Assembly: GCA_022600515.1 (NCBI GenBank)
Contig: JAHZKG010000006.1
Location: forward strand, 1 to 48,158
Length of the DNA: 48,158 nucleotides
Direction: 5' to 3'
DNA from: Gammaproteobacteria bacterium
Lineage (GTDB): Bacteria; Pseudomonadota; Gammaproteobacteria; Legionellales; Legionellaceae
Shown here: piece by piece, positions 1 to 7,579 of the stretch
Position numbering within the stretch: position 1 is the stretch's first letter
Layout of the letters: each line of letters begins with the position of its first letter
Position numbers and translations under genes: made by a program
The notes under the pieces: generated by a model
Database searches by the model: none
What the model was told of the DNA's origin: nothing
What the model saw: only the letters and a program-made list of their open reading frames with translations

Positions 1-20
1 GTGCATCATTCACAAAATAA

Positions 21-423
21 GCTCCCACTCCCTCAGCGGTAAAATACGCTAGCACACGGAAGTATACGCAGGGAGAGGGGCATGGAAAAAGCCAAGTTAA
101 GGCAATATGCACGTGATTTACGTCACAATAGCACGGATACTAAAAAGCACCTTTGGCATTATCTTCGAGCGAATTGATTAGGGCATAAATTTAAACGGCA
201 AGCTCCTATTGAAGGATTTATTGTTGGTTTTGTTTGCTGTCAAAAGCGTCTCATCATAGAACTTGATAGCAGACAATATCTAATTGACCAAGAAAAAGAT
301 AATCAGCGAACTGCGAAATTAGAAGCATGTGGTTTTCGAGTACTTCGATTTTGGAATCACGAGGTTTTACAATCTAAAATAATCTTGATGTTTAAACGTT
401 TATTTCCGTTGAGGGAGAGGGAG
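21..423 (+). mobile_element. Inverted-repeat element carrying a DUF559 gene
   Basis: The left arm (21-39) and the right arm (406-423) are inverted repeats matching at 16 of 18 bases: the right arm reads ccgttgagggagagggag and the reverse complement of the left arm begins ccgctgagggagtgggag. Between them lies a DUF559-type reading frame and little else. A second, separate copy of the right end lies at 31448-31553, and its arm (31479-31496) matches this left arm at 17 of 18 bases. This suggests a small non-autonomous or formerly mobile unit. No transposase is present, and no target-site duplication could be fixed because the left flank is close to the window edge. Confidence 0.55.
82..423 (+). 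pseudogene. DUF559 (Vsr-like endonuclease fold) pseudogene
   Basis: The frame starting at ATG 82 reads like a DUF559 protein: an N-terminal ARDLRHNSTDTKKHLWHYLR helix region, then GHKFKRQAPIEGFIVGFVC, LIIELDSRQY and the typical end GFRVLRFWNHEVL. A TGA at 175-177 interrupts it at codon 32; a one-base change from CGA would produce this. The family core is usually close to VDFVC...ELDGxQH. Here the first Asp is Gly and the DG is DS, so the presumed PD-(D/E)xK-type site is also degraded. The frame then runs through the right inverted repeat without a stop into the next gene remnant. Function is lost or doubtful. Confidence 0.75.
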
Positions 424-480
424 TATTCTCAGGGCTTAAAGCATTCACGATCTCGCATCTTGAAGTGTATTGGGTATAGA
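375..480 (+). repeat. Dispersed repeat, copy 1 (right end of DUF559 element plus flank)
   Basis: These 106 bp recur at 31448-31553 with three mismatches by eye. The match covers the last codons of the DUF559 frame, the right inverted repeat (406-423) and about 57 bp beyond it, ending at the tgggtataga shared by both copies. The homology running past the inverted repeat shows that the repeated unit is larger than the inverted-repeat pair alone. Confidence 0.85.
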
Positions 481-1029
481 GAGAGGGGTGGCTCAAGAGA
501 GCCGGCGATCGAGAATCAGTTAGCAAAGTTAAAGGAATTTCTTGAGACAGCAAAGGCAGCTGGAAAAAAAAGAATATCGCAAAATGAATTTAATGCGGTA
601 TTTAAGCACCAAAAAAAACTTAGAACAAACGTTGATCCGGCGGCAAGTTCAAGTGAAGATATGGCCATCAAAATTGTAGATGCAGTTCATATTTCGTCTG
701 ATTTTTATGACTCGCTACATGATGACCGTAATCAAGAAAAGGTTTTTTATGCTTCAGAAGAGGGTTGGGGAAATCCTACTATAGATCGTCACAGTTTTCC
801 TGAGGTTGATAAAATTTTTTATAAGGATGGCGGCGAAACTAAAGTTTACTCAGATACTGGTTATGGGATGTTCTCTTATACAAGTGATGCATCGATGAAA
901 CTTTTAACTAAACTCAATGACGTTAAGGATGAGTTGGACCTAGACAATGGAGGCGTCACACTCAGTACATTAGAGCAAAAAATGGGTACTGAAGACTTTA
1001 ATTTGCTCCTAAGCAAGGATGCACCATGA
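481..1029 (+). pseudogene. 5'-truncated gene of unknown function, possible effector remnant
   Basis: About 182 codons continue in frame from the repeat at 375-480 and end at TGA 1027-1029. The upstream part of the frame belongs to the DUF559 repeat, so the native start is missing. The protein is charged and soluble, has no membrane segment, and begins with a Lys/Glu-rich helix (QLAKLKEFLETAKAAGKKR). I recognise no domain. The simplest reading is a host gene whose 5' end was replaced by the element. A later internal start (ATG 661, MAIKIVDAVHISS) could still give a shorter protein. The last codons overlap the next small frame by ATGA. Confidence 0.5.
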
Positions 1030-1211
1030 ATTCACTACAAACGATTCCGCCAGCAAAGCCAGCGATTCCACTCTCAGCGCCAGTTGATTCAAGCTCAGGC
1101 AATGATAAATTTAAAAGTGCACTAAATAGAATTTGTCCTGATGGGAAAGATAGCGCTGCAGAAAAAAAAGGCCCTTTAGAGGAAGAGGGCACGGAAAATA
1201 GTTTGCATTAG
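1026..1211 (+). CDS. Small hypothetical protein, 61 aa
   Basis: The frame starts at ATG 1026, overlapping the TGA of the preceding frame as ATGA, a typical translational-coupling arrangement, with an AAGGA-like site about 8 bases upstream. The product is Pro/Ser/Glu-rich, has no hydrophobic segment and ends in an acidic stretch (GPLEEEGTENSLH). An acidic C-terminus resembles Dot/Icm-type secretion signals, but that is speculation. It may be only the tail of the decayed gene before it. No family is recognised. Confidence 0.35.
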   Translation: MNSLQTIPPAKPAIPLSAPVDSSSGNDKFKSALNRICPDGKDSAAEKKGPLEEEGTENSLH

Positions 1212-1225
1212 AATTAATTTATTAT

Positions 1226-1606
1226 TTATCCGACGTGTTCTTTTGCTTTAGCCCAAAACATCATGAGTTTATCAAAAGCTAATCCGTCTACGTTATCAAG
1301 GCCTTCGCTATAAGCAATACTTTTGACAGCATTCATGCGGCGTTCAAACTTGTCTAATGCTTTTGTCAGCGTCTCTTTAGGGTTAAATTTGCAATAGACA
1401 CAGAGTGAAAAGGCGGCGTGAAGTAAGTCACCGATTTCTTCTTGCAATGCATCTTGATTGTATTCGGCTTTATCGTGATTTAAATGCTCAGAGATTTCTG
1501 AGCATTCGCTTTCAATTTGTTCCATGATTTGCGTCGTATTATCCCAACGAAAACCAAATTGTTCTGCATCTAGTTCGAGTTCAAGCACTTTTTTTAACGC
1601 ATCCAA
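1226..1606 (-). CDS. MazG-like nucleotide pyrophosphohydrolase-domain protein
   Basis: The 126-residue, all-helical protein has the MazG pattern of paired acidic motifs: ESECSEISEHL near residues 32-42, then LQEEIGDLLHAAFSLCVY near 54-71. The first Glu pair and the EIGD segment bind Mg2+ in this family, which hydrolyses NTPs to NMP and pyrophosphate. It is a single domain, about half the length of E. coli MazG, so the substrate is not predictable. The start is TTG at 1604-1606, supported by a GGGAG site about 7 bases upstream. It lies 21 bp after suhB on the same strand and is probably co-transcribed with it. Confidence 0.8.
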   Translation of the reverse strand: MDALKKVLELELDAEQFGFRWDNTTQIMEQIESECSEISEHLNHDKAEYNQDALQEEIGDLLHAAFSLCVYCKFNPKETLTKALDKFERRMNAVKSIAYSEGLDNVDGLAFDKLMMFWAKAKEHVG

Positions 1607-1627
1607 ACGATGACTCCCTGAAGTGCT

Positions 1628-2407
1628 TTATTTTATTTTTAATGCGTTATGTATTTCATGAAATATTTTAGGGGTACCCGCAATCACGCTGCCTTGCTTC
1701 ACAAAATCTTGGCCACCGTTCGGATCACTTACAAAACCACCGGCTTCTTGAATCAGTAAACAGCCCGCTGCAACGTCCCAGGGACGTAGTCCGAATTCAA
1801 AAAATCCATCGAGGCGTCCAGCAGCAACGTAGGCAAGCTCAAGTGCTGCAGCACCAATACGACGAATGGTCGTACATTGTTCGAGTAATGGCTGAATATT
1901 AAGACCATAGGCCTCGGCACGTGCCGGATTTTGAACGGATGGGCCGCTGCCAAGCATTGCGGATTGGAGTTCCATTTTTTTAGAAACACGTATTCGTCGG
2001 TCGTTTAAGCGAGCGCCTCGACCTCGTGTTGCTGAAAAGCATTCATGACGAAGCGGATCATAAATAACAGCATGCTCGAGCTTGTTGTTAAACAGCATGG
2101 CAATAGAAACGCAGTAAGCAGGAAAGCCATGCAAATAATTGCTGGTGCCATCTAACGGGTCAATGACCCAGACGCATTCGGCATCAGGGTTTTGTACACC
2201 ACTTTCTTCTGCGATAATGCCATGATCGGGGTACGCTTTATGAATGGCACGAATAATAGATTGTTCCGCTTTAATATCTACTTCAGAAAAGTAATCATTT
2301 TTTGCTTTTTGTGTTACTTTAATCCGATCGAGTTGTTCTGCATGGCGAAGAATGATATCACCCGCTTGGCGCGCCGCGGCAACGGCGATATTAAGTAAAG
2401 GTTCCAT
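1628..2407 (-). CDS. suhB: Inositol-1-monophosphatase family protein SuhB
   Basis: This 259-residue protein belongs to the Li+-sensitive, Mg2+-dependent phosphatase family. The metal-binding motifs are present: IIAEESG, then VIDPLDGTSNYLHG, and WDVAAGCLLIQEAGG near the C-terminus. In enterics SuhB hydrolyses inositol-1-phosphate and also acts in rRNA transcription antitermination and Nus-dependent complexes. I chose ATG 2407 (MEPLLNIAVAAAR), which matches the family N-terminus, over an upstream in-frame ATG that adds 13 unrelated residues. The gene diverges from trmJ across a 75-bp gap, the order common in gammaproteobacteria. Confidence 0.93.
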   Translation of the reverse strand: MEPLLNIAVAAARQAGDIILRHAEQLDRIKVTQKAKNDYFSEVDIKAEQSIIRAIHKAYPDHGIIAEESGVQNPDAECVWVIDPLDGTSNYLHGFPAYCVSIAMLFNNKLEHAVIYDPLRHECFSATRGRGARLNDRRIRVSKKMELQSAMLGSGPSVQNPARAEAYGLNIQPLLEQCTTIRRIGAAALELAYVAAGRLDGFFEFGLRPWDVAAGCLLIQEAGGFVSDPNGGQDFVKQGSVIAGTPKIFHEIHNALKIK

Positions 2408-2482
2408 GCGTGTATCCGTTAAGAATGAAGCGAAACATTCTAACATATTTTATTGAAAAAAGTTGGCTTAGGTGATTGAAAG

Positions 2483-3205
2483 ATGAAATTAAATGCAATA
2501 AGAGTGATTTTAGTTGAAACATCACATCCGGGTAATATAGGTGCTTCTGCACGCGCAATGAAAACCATGGGCTTGTCTCGACTTTATTTGGTTTCACCGA
2601 AAGTGTTTCCTGATAAAAACGCAACTGAAATGGCCTCTGGTGCACAAGATGTGTTGGAAGGCGCTGTGTGTGTTGATTCATTGGATGAAGCGCTTGAAGG
2701 CGCGCAGTTGGTTTTAATGACCAGTGCACGTCCGCGTGATATTGCTTTGCCCGGGTTAACACCTGATATGGCAGGTAAAACAATGGCTGACATGCCAGAT
2801 GGAACAGAAATTGCACTTGTTTTTGGGCGAGAGCGTAGCGGTTTAACCAATGACGAGTTGATGCGCGGGCATTATCACATTGAAATTCCGACCAATCCTG
2901 TGTATAGTTCACTTAATCTTGCACAAGCTGTCCAGATAATATCTTACGAGGCAGCCAAGGCCGCGAAATCTCATGCATCAACAGTGCTTGAATCTGCAGG
3001 AGAACTCGCAAAAGCAGAACAAGTAGAACAATATTATGTGCACCTAGAAACGGTATTAGAAGCAATTGATTTTTTAAAGCCTTCCAATCCGAAACATGTC
3101 ATGTTGAGGCTTAGGCGTTTATTTAATCGTGCTCAACTTGAAGCAGTTGAGATCAATATTTTAAGAGGCATATTGACGCAAATAATGCGTGCTTTACGAG
3201 CGTGA
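2483..3205 (+). CDS. trmJ: tRNA (cytidine/uridine-2'-O-)-methyltransferase TrmJ
   Basis: This 240-residue SPOUT-class enzyme 2'-O-methylates the base at position 32 of the tRNA anticodon loop, using S-adenosylmethionine. The trefoil-knot motifs are clear: an N-terminal VETSHPGNIGASARAMKTMG, then LVFGRERSGLTNDEL, then SSLNLAQAVQIISYE. An AGGTGA site lies 8 bases before ATG 2483. It sits between divergent suhB and downstream iscS, where many gammaproteobacteria also carry iscR. IscR is absent here: iscS starts 4 bp after the trmJ stop, so the two genes are surely one transcript. Confidence 0.94.
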   Translation: MKLNAIRVILVETSHPGNIGASARAMKTMGLSRLYLVSPKVFPDKNATEMASGAQDVLEGAVCVDSLDEALEGAQLVLMTSARPRDIALPGLTPDMAGKTMADMPDGTEIALVFGRERSGLTNDELMRGHYHIEIPTNPVYSSLNLAQAVQIISYEAAKAAKSHASTVLESAGELAKAEQVEQYYVHLETVLEAIDFLKPSNPKHVMLRLRRLFNRAQLEAVEINILRGILTQIMRALRA

Positions 3206-3209
3206 ATTT

Positions 3210-4355
3210 ATGAAAAACAGACCGATTTATTTAGATTATATGGCAACAACACCCATAGATAACCGGGTACTGGAGTCTATGCTGCCTTATTTGAGTCAAA
3301 CAGGTGAATTTGGAAATCCCGCGTCAAAAACGCATGGCTATGGCGAAGCCGCGGCATGTGCAGTTGAGCATGCCCGCATGCAAATTGCATTGGCGGTGGG
3401 GACTTCTCCTGAGTCACTGGTTTTTACTTCAGGGGCAACAGAGTCAGATAATTTAGCGATTATAGGTGCGGCGCGTTTTTATCAGCGCAAAGGCCGACAC
3501 TTAATTACCATGACAACTGAGCATAAAGCAGTCTTAGATAGTTTCGCTTATCTTGAAAAAAATGGGTTTGAAGTCACGTATCTTGATCCGAATCAAAAAG
3601 GCTTATTAGATTTAGAGCAATTAGAAAATGCCATTAGAGCCGATACGATTTTAGTGTCTGTGATGCAGGTGAATAACGAAACAGGGGTGATACAAGATAT
3701 TGCCTCGATTGGTGAAAGCCTTAAAGGCCGCGGGATTATTTTTCATGTGGATGCCGCGCAAAGCATAGGGCCTTTGAAATTAAATTTAGATGCTTTGCCT
3801 GTTGATTTAATGTCTTTTTCTGCGCACAAAGCATATGGCCCTAAAGGCATAGGGGCTTTATATATTTGTCAGAAACCGCGTATTCGAATAGCACCTCAAA
3901 GTTTTGGTGGTGATCATGAAAGCGGATTGCGTGCGGGGACTTTGCCAACCCATCAAATCGTCGGTATGGGTGCCGCGTTTGAATTAGCTGATACATTACG
4001 TGCTGAGGAACAGGCACGTATTTTGAAATTACGCACTGATTTTCTAGAGGCGATTTCAGGCCTATCTCATGTGTCTGTGAATGGATGCTTAGAAAAGCGC
4101 ATCGCAGGCAATGTGAACCTTTGTTTTAAAGGCATTGAAAACACCGAGTTACTGATGCGTTTTCATACGCTGGCACTATCAACCGCTTCTGCATGTGCCT
4201 CATCACGCGATACAGGGTCGCATGTGCTGCGTGCCTTGGGGCTCAGTGTTGCAGATGCTCAAAGTTCACTTCGGTTTTCATTCGGTCGCTTTACGACCGA
4301 AGCTGATATTGAACAACTGATAGCCTGTGTTTTAAAGAACGCGAATCTGACTTGA
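3210..4355 (+). CDS. iscS: Cysteine desulfurase, IscS type
   Basis: This 381-residue PLP enzyme takes sulfur from cysteine for Fe-S clusters and thiolated tRNA. Motifs are intact: the N-terminal YLDYMATTP, the PLP lysine in SFSAHKAYGPKG (K207), the GDHESGLRAGTLPTHQIVG segment and the catalytic Cys in STASACASS (C329), at nearly the E. coli positions. The start at ATG 3210 gives the family N-terminus; an upstream GTG-type start inside trmJ does not. The protein ends soon after the FGRFTTEADIEQLI segment. It lacks roughly the last 20-25 residues of E. coli IscS, the tail that helps dock IscU. No iscR, iscU or iscA follows. Confidence 0.92.
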   Translation: MKNRPIYLDYMATTPIDNRVLESMLPYLSQTGEFGNPASKTHGYGEAAACAVEHARMQIALAVGTSPESLVFTSGATESDNLAIIGAARFYQRKGRHLITMTTEHKAVLDSFAYLEKNGFEVTYLDPNQKGLLDLEQLENAIRADTILVSVMQVNNETGVIQDIASIGESLKGRGIIFHVDAAQSIGPLKLNLDALPVDLMSFSAHKAYGPKGIGALYICQKPRIRIAPQSFGGDHESGLRAGTLPTHQIVGMGAAFELADTLRAEEQARILKLRTDFLEAISGLSHVSVNGCLEKRIAGNVNLCFKGIENTELLMRFHTLALSTASACASSRDTGSHVLRALGLSVADAQSSLRFSFGRFTTEADIEQLIACVLKNANLT

Positions 4356-4360
4356 TTTTG

Positions 4361-4425
4361 TCGCTGAACGTTATAAAAGGCATAAGCGTTCAGCGATATA
4401 GTGCCGCTATCTCAGGCTAAACGTC
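4361..4425 (+). repeat. Hairpin-forming palindrome after iscS
   Basis: tcgctgaacg (4361-4370) pairs perfectly with cgttcagcga (4387-4396), leaving a 16-base loop. A second short palindrome, gatatagtgccgctatc, follows at once. No T-run follows either stem, so it is a poor intrinsic terminator. It could act as an attenuating or mRNA-stabilising structure, or be an intergenic repeat. Confidence 0.5.
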
Positions 4426-4459
4426 TCGGGCTGTTAATTATTTTATACAAGGACGTCTT

Positions 4460-5059
4460 ATGAAAATAATCCAATTATGTGCTCTATCCATACTATGTCT
4501 AGCACAATCGGCTATTGCTTGTAACTCAGTCTCTAAGTCTTATGTTGATCAGGCGGTGTCTACAAGCCAAACCTATCTTTAAAACCAAATCAACCAAGTT
4601 GCAACCACAAAAGTTACGCTTCAGCCTCAAAAAATATCGTTCAGTCATTTACGTCAAGCAACACGTTTGTGCCGATAGATTTTGATAGCAATAATTTTAC
4701 GCCCGTTAATATTACGCATACAACCGCTACCGATTCAAGTAAGTTCCAGGTGACAAATACAGGAATTTACCAAATCAGATTGGTATATCTCTACGTATTA
4801 TGACCTACAAGCAGAAAATGATATTTCTGTAGATCTTGTAAATCTAACCACAGCGCAATCATTCTTGCCAACCGGTAAGATGATAAGTTCATTTACATAT
4901 GATGGAAGTATCGCAAGCCGTACACGGTATTTAACTATATCAGCGAGTGTCATGGTGAGCCTGAATGCAAATGATATTTTTGATTTAGAATTAAACCCCG
5001 TAGATGAAACTCCTGTGGCTGTTGAGTCTGCTTCAATTAATATTACGCAGATTGCGTAA
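4460..5059 (+). pseudogene. Broken gene for a secreted protein with a TNF/C1q-like beta domain
   Basis: ATG 4460 has a good AAGGA site at 4449-4453 and encodes a signal peptide (MKIIQLCALSILCLAQSAIA, then CNS). The frame stops at TAA 4580-4582 after 40 codons. Beyond it, different frames carry one coherent beta-rich protein: about 4621-4800 reads NTFVPIDFDSNNFTPVNI and FQVTNTGIYQIRLVY, and about 4780-5059 continues to ESASINITQIA. At least one nonsense change and two frameshifts are needed. The pattern of F-V-TGIY-I strands resembles TNF/C1q-like jelly-roll domains of secreted bacterial proteins; this match is by eye only. Confidence 0.65.
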
Positions 5060-5065
5060 TATTAA

Positions 5066-5674
5066 TTATTTTGGATTTAAATTCCAGTAATTAACCTGCC
5101 ATGCGGTATTGGTGGAATTAAACGAAGACAAAGCACCGGTTTTGAGTTTAATGGCGTAATTTTTACAAAAAGCATCAAAATCGCCTGTTAAATAAGGCGC
5201 AAAGCGGGCAATCCCATTGCTTGTTACTACAAAAACGGTTTGATTGGGGTGTTTTTTTTGAATCATAGCACCAAAATCAAGCCAGTCTTGAATAATCGCT
5301 TGAGGATTAACATGCCAGCCAGCCGGCACAATCGCATGTTGGTTCCAAGCATCAATGCTCGCTTGCCCAATGCGTGCAATCACAGCAGTTTCTGTTTTAT
5401 TTTCATCAGGACCATAATCGATTTCGTTAAAGCATGGTAAGGCTGTAATGGGCATGTTGTTGATTGCATGCAGAGCCGTTTGTTGGGTGCGTTTAAGCTC
5501 GGAGCTATATACTGCATCAGGCATGATATTATTTTTTTGAAAATAGGCCCCAATTAATTGGGCTTGGTTAATGCCTGATGCGACTAGAGGGATATCTGTA
5601 TGTTTCCCAACACGCGTGGGGGTGTCGCCTCGGCCAAATGTGTTACCGTGTCGCGCAATAATAAGTTCTGTCAT
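5066..5674 (-). CDS. Histidine phosphatase (phosphoglycerate mutase-like) family protein
   Basis: The 202-residue protein opens with the catalytic ELIIARHGNTFGRGD, in which the His of the RHG motif forms the phosphohistidine. YSSELKRTQQTA and an acidic NEIDYGPDE follow, and the second His/Asn region (FVVTSNGIARF) lies near residue 150. The usual second catalytic His (GH) is replaced by SNG at this place, so activity could differ from the standard branch. Its start overlaps the end of kdsB by 4 bp, implying coupled translation. A role in sugar-phosphate removal in the same pathway is possible but only inferred. Confidence 0.8.
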   Translation of the reverse strand: MTELIIARHGNTFGRGDTPTRVGKHTDIPLVASGINQAQLIGAYFQKNNIMPDAVYSSELKRTQQTALHAINNMPITALPCFNEIDYGPDENKTETAVIARIGQASIDAWNQHAIVPAGWHVNPQAIIQDWLDFGAMIQKKHPNQTVFVVTSNGIARFAPYLTGDFDAFCKNYAIKLKTGALSSFNSTNTAWQVNYWNLNPK

Positions 5675-6474
5675 ACGAGCTCTCCATGCGCATGAATTAA
5701 CGCTTCGGCTCGTCCGATATCTTCAGGGCTATCAATGCCTGACAGCGTGGGTCTCGCGGATCTGACTTTGACGCAACGAATAGGATGCCCTGCTTCAAGC
5801 ACACGAAGCTGCTCTAAGCCTTCGAGTTGTTCGTAGTGGCTAGGTGCCCATGTGACATATTGTGTGAGTAAATCGCGTGAATAGGCATAGAGCCCAATAT
5901 GACGAAAGATAGGAGAGTGCGTTGAAAGCAAACGAAGTTTTTTTTCTGTTCGAATGGCCGGAATAATATTTTTTGAAAACCAGAGTGCATTATTGTACTG
6001 ATTTAAAATCGCAGTGGTACCACTAAAAGGCGTGGTTTGTTTATTCTGACGTAATGTATCGAGCTCATCCCAACTGAGCTGTGTGACAGGCGTGAGCATC
6101 GAAACGCTGGGATCTCGTTCTATCTCATCTAATAAACCCGTAATAAAACTGGGCGGCATTAAAGGCACATCGCCCTGTAGATTAATAATAAAATCAGGGG
6201 ATGCATCGAGTGCTTGCATTGCTGCAAGTGCGCGATCGGTACCTGTTTCACAAGTAGATGTCATCACGGCAGGGACGTTAATTTCATGACAGTGGTTTGA
6301 AATACGCTCATCATCAGTTGCAACAACGAGGTCAATATGAGGCTTGTTTTGTATGGCAAATCGCGCAATATTAACCACACGGCTCAGCATGGTTTGACCT
6401 GCAATGTTCGCCAGTGGTTTACCTGGAAAGCGCGTTGAGCTATAACGCGCAGGGATTACGATGAGTGTTTTCAT
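5671..6474 (-). CDS. kdsB: 3-deoxy-manno-octulosonate cytidylyltransferase (KdsB-like)
   Basis: The 267-residue cytidylyltransferase activates Kdo to CMP-Kdo for lipopolysaccharide core synthesis. It has the nucleotide-binding PARYSSTRFPGKPLANI at the N-terminus, VVATDDERI, then INLQGDVPLMPPSFI and a C-terminal EQLEGLEQLRVLEAGHPI. E. coli KdsB has QGDEP where this has QGDVP, and this protein is about 20 residues longer than E. coli KdsB. The usual partner lpxK is not adjacent; the neighbours are a histidine phosphatase and ogt. kdsC and kdsD elsewhere in the window support Kdo use, but a related CMP-sugar synthetase is an alternative. Confidence 0.82.
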   Translation of the reverse strand: MKTLIVIPARYSSTRFPGKPLANIAGQTMLSRVVNIARFAIQNKPHIDLVVATDDERISNHCHEINVPAVMTSTCETGTDRALAAMQALDASPDFIINLQGDVPLMPPSFITGLLDEIERDPSVSMLTPVTQLSWDELDTLRQNKQTTPFSGTTAILNQYNNALWFSKNIIPAIRTEKKLRLLSTHSPIFRHIGLYAYSRDLLTQYVTWAPSHYEQLEGLEQLRVLEAGHPIRCVKVRSARPTLSGIDSPEDIGRAEALIHAHGELV

Positions 6475-6479
6475 GATGT

Positions 6480-6965
6480 TTAAATCTCTTGTTGAGTTTG
6501 TTCATGCGAGAGTAACCATTGTTTTTTATGGATACCTGATGCATATCCACCGAGTGTATGATTGGCGCGAATCACACGGTGGCAAGGGACCAAAATAGGG
6601 AGTGGGTTCATCCTATTGGCATTGGCAACAGCGTGGAACGCTTTAGGCTGCTCCAGCATGTCTGCTTGTTCTTTATAGCTTCTCGTTTCAGCATAAGGAA
6701 TTTCACATAAAGCGCGCCATGCTTTTTGTTGAAAAGCCGTACCGTTTAATTTAAACGGTGTCGTGAATGTTTTTAGTCGCTTATTAAAATAAGCATCAAG
6801 TCCATGTTGAATAGAGACTAGAGGGCCTGTCTCGGCTTCTAGTAGCGGGGGGCTATTTTTTTGCTGTGGTAGGTTTTGAGTAAATTTCAGAAGATATAAA
6901 TACTGCTCATCTGACACAGCAAGCATATCTCCCAGAAGGGTTTTAAAAATCATTTTTTTTAGCAT
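6480..6965 (-). CDS. ogt: Methylated-DNA--protein-cysteine methyltransferase
   Basis: This 161-residue single-use repair protein moves alkyl groups from O6-alkylguanine or O4-alkylthymine to its own cysteine. The active-site segment ILVPCHRVIRANHTLGGYA is intact, preceded by GTAFQQKAWRALCEIPYAET, the DNA-binding helix-turn-helix region. Size and layout fit Ogt, without the extra Ada regulatory domain. Two ATGs four codons apart (6965 and 6953) could serve as start. It lies 5 bp upstream of kdsB on the same strand, so the three minus-strand genes may form one unit. Confidence 0.92.
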   Translation of the reverse strand: MLKKMIFKTLLGDMLAVSDEQYLYLLKFTQNLPQQKNSPPLLEAETGPLVSIQHGLDAYFNKRLKTFTTPFKLNGTAFQQKAWRALCEIPYAETRSYKEQADMLEQPKAFHAVANANRMNPLPILVPCHRVIRANHTLGGYASGIHKKQWLLSHEQTQQEI

Positions 6966-7053
6966 GTTTGTATTTTACATTTTATTTATTTCTTGGCAAG
7001 TCGCGCGGGGTTTGCTATGTTATTTTTTAGGGAACAGGGATGATAGGTCAGTT

Positions 7054-7557
7054 ATGAAACGTGAAGATCAATTGTTTTTCTTAGGATTGGTGTCGTTGGT
7101 TTTGAGTCTTTTTTTATTTCCATTTGGCGCTTATTTATTTCCGGCTGTTTGGTTGGGATGGGAGTATCATATACCGTCGTTTGTTTTACATGCCTCTGCT
7201 TGGATTCAAGCAACGTTTAATATGCCGTATCTTGACGCTTTTCGGTGGTTTTTCAGGTTGACGTTTGTGTTTGGTATTCTGTTTGCAGTCATTGCATATT
7301 TTATTTCCCACCATATTACTAAATTAAAAACCGAAGCTGAGGCTGAAGCAGAGCGATTAGAGCATGCCGAATATGAAGAACATGCAGCACCAGATGATTT
7401 GAACATAGAAATTACGCGAGATATTTCAGGTAAGCCCCAAGAAAGCACAAAAGATACTGTTCTTTTCTTTATTAAAATGGTGGTGATTCTAACTTTGGTG
7501 TTTATTGTTTCAGATATGATAGAGTGGGCCATTTCTTTTACACCACAGCAACAATAA
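7054..7557 (+). CDS. Unknown integral membrane protein, three membrane segments
   Basis: The 167-residue protein has hydrophobic segments near residues 8-30 (FFLGLVSLVLSLFLFPFGAY), 65-85 (FFRLTFVFGILFAVIAYFI) and 140-158 (FIKMVVILTLVFIVSDMI). A charged Ala/Glu-rich helix (TEAEAEAERLEHAEYEEH) lies between the second and third. No family is recognised. I start it at ATG 7054 (MKREDQLFF). The open frame extends upstream to 6964, but that part overlaps the ogt start region and reads as non-native sequence. The next gene begins 22 bp later, so they may be co-transcribed. Confidence 0.65.
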   Translation: MKREDQLFFLGLVSLVLSLFLFPFGAYLFPAVWLGWEYHIPSFVLHASAWIQATFNMPYLDAFRWFFRLTFVFGILFAVIAYFISHHITKLKTEAEAEAERLEHAEYEEHAAPDDLNIEITRDISGKPQESTKDTVLFFIKMVVILTLVFIVSDMIEWAISFTPQQQ

Positions 7558-7579
7558 GTAAGCATACTAGGAGAGGTTT

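Noticed and set aside
998..1192. Minus-strand frame opposite the 61-residue gene
   Set aside because: It has no ribosome site and no recognisable content, and overlaps the truncated upstream gene on the other strand.
2391..2912. Long minus-strand frame across suhB and trmJ
   Set aside because: It lies opposite trmJ, which has clear SPOUT motifs, and its translation shows no domain; it is a shadow frame.
6964..7053. Extended N-terminus for the membrane protein at 7054
   Set aside because: The extra 30 residues overlap the ogt start region and do not look like part of the native protein.
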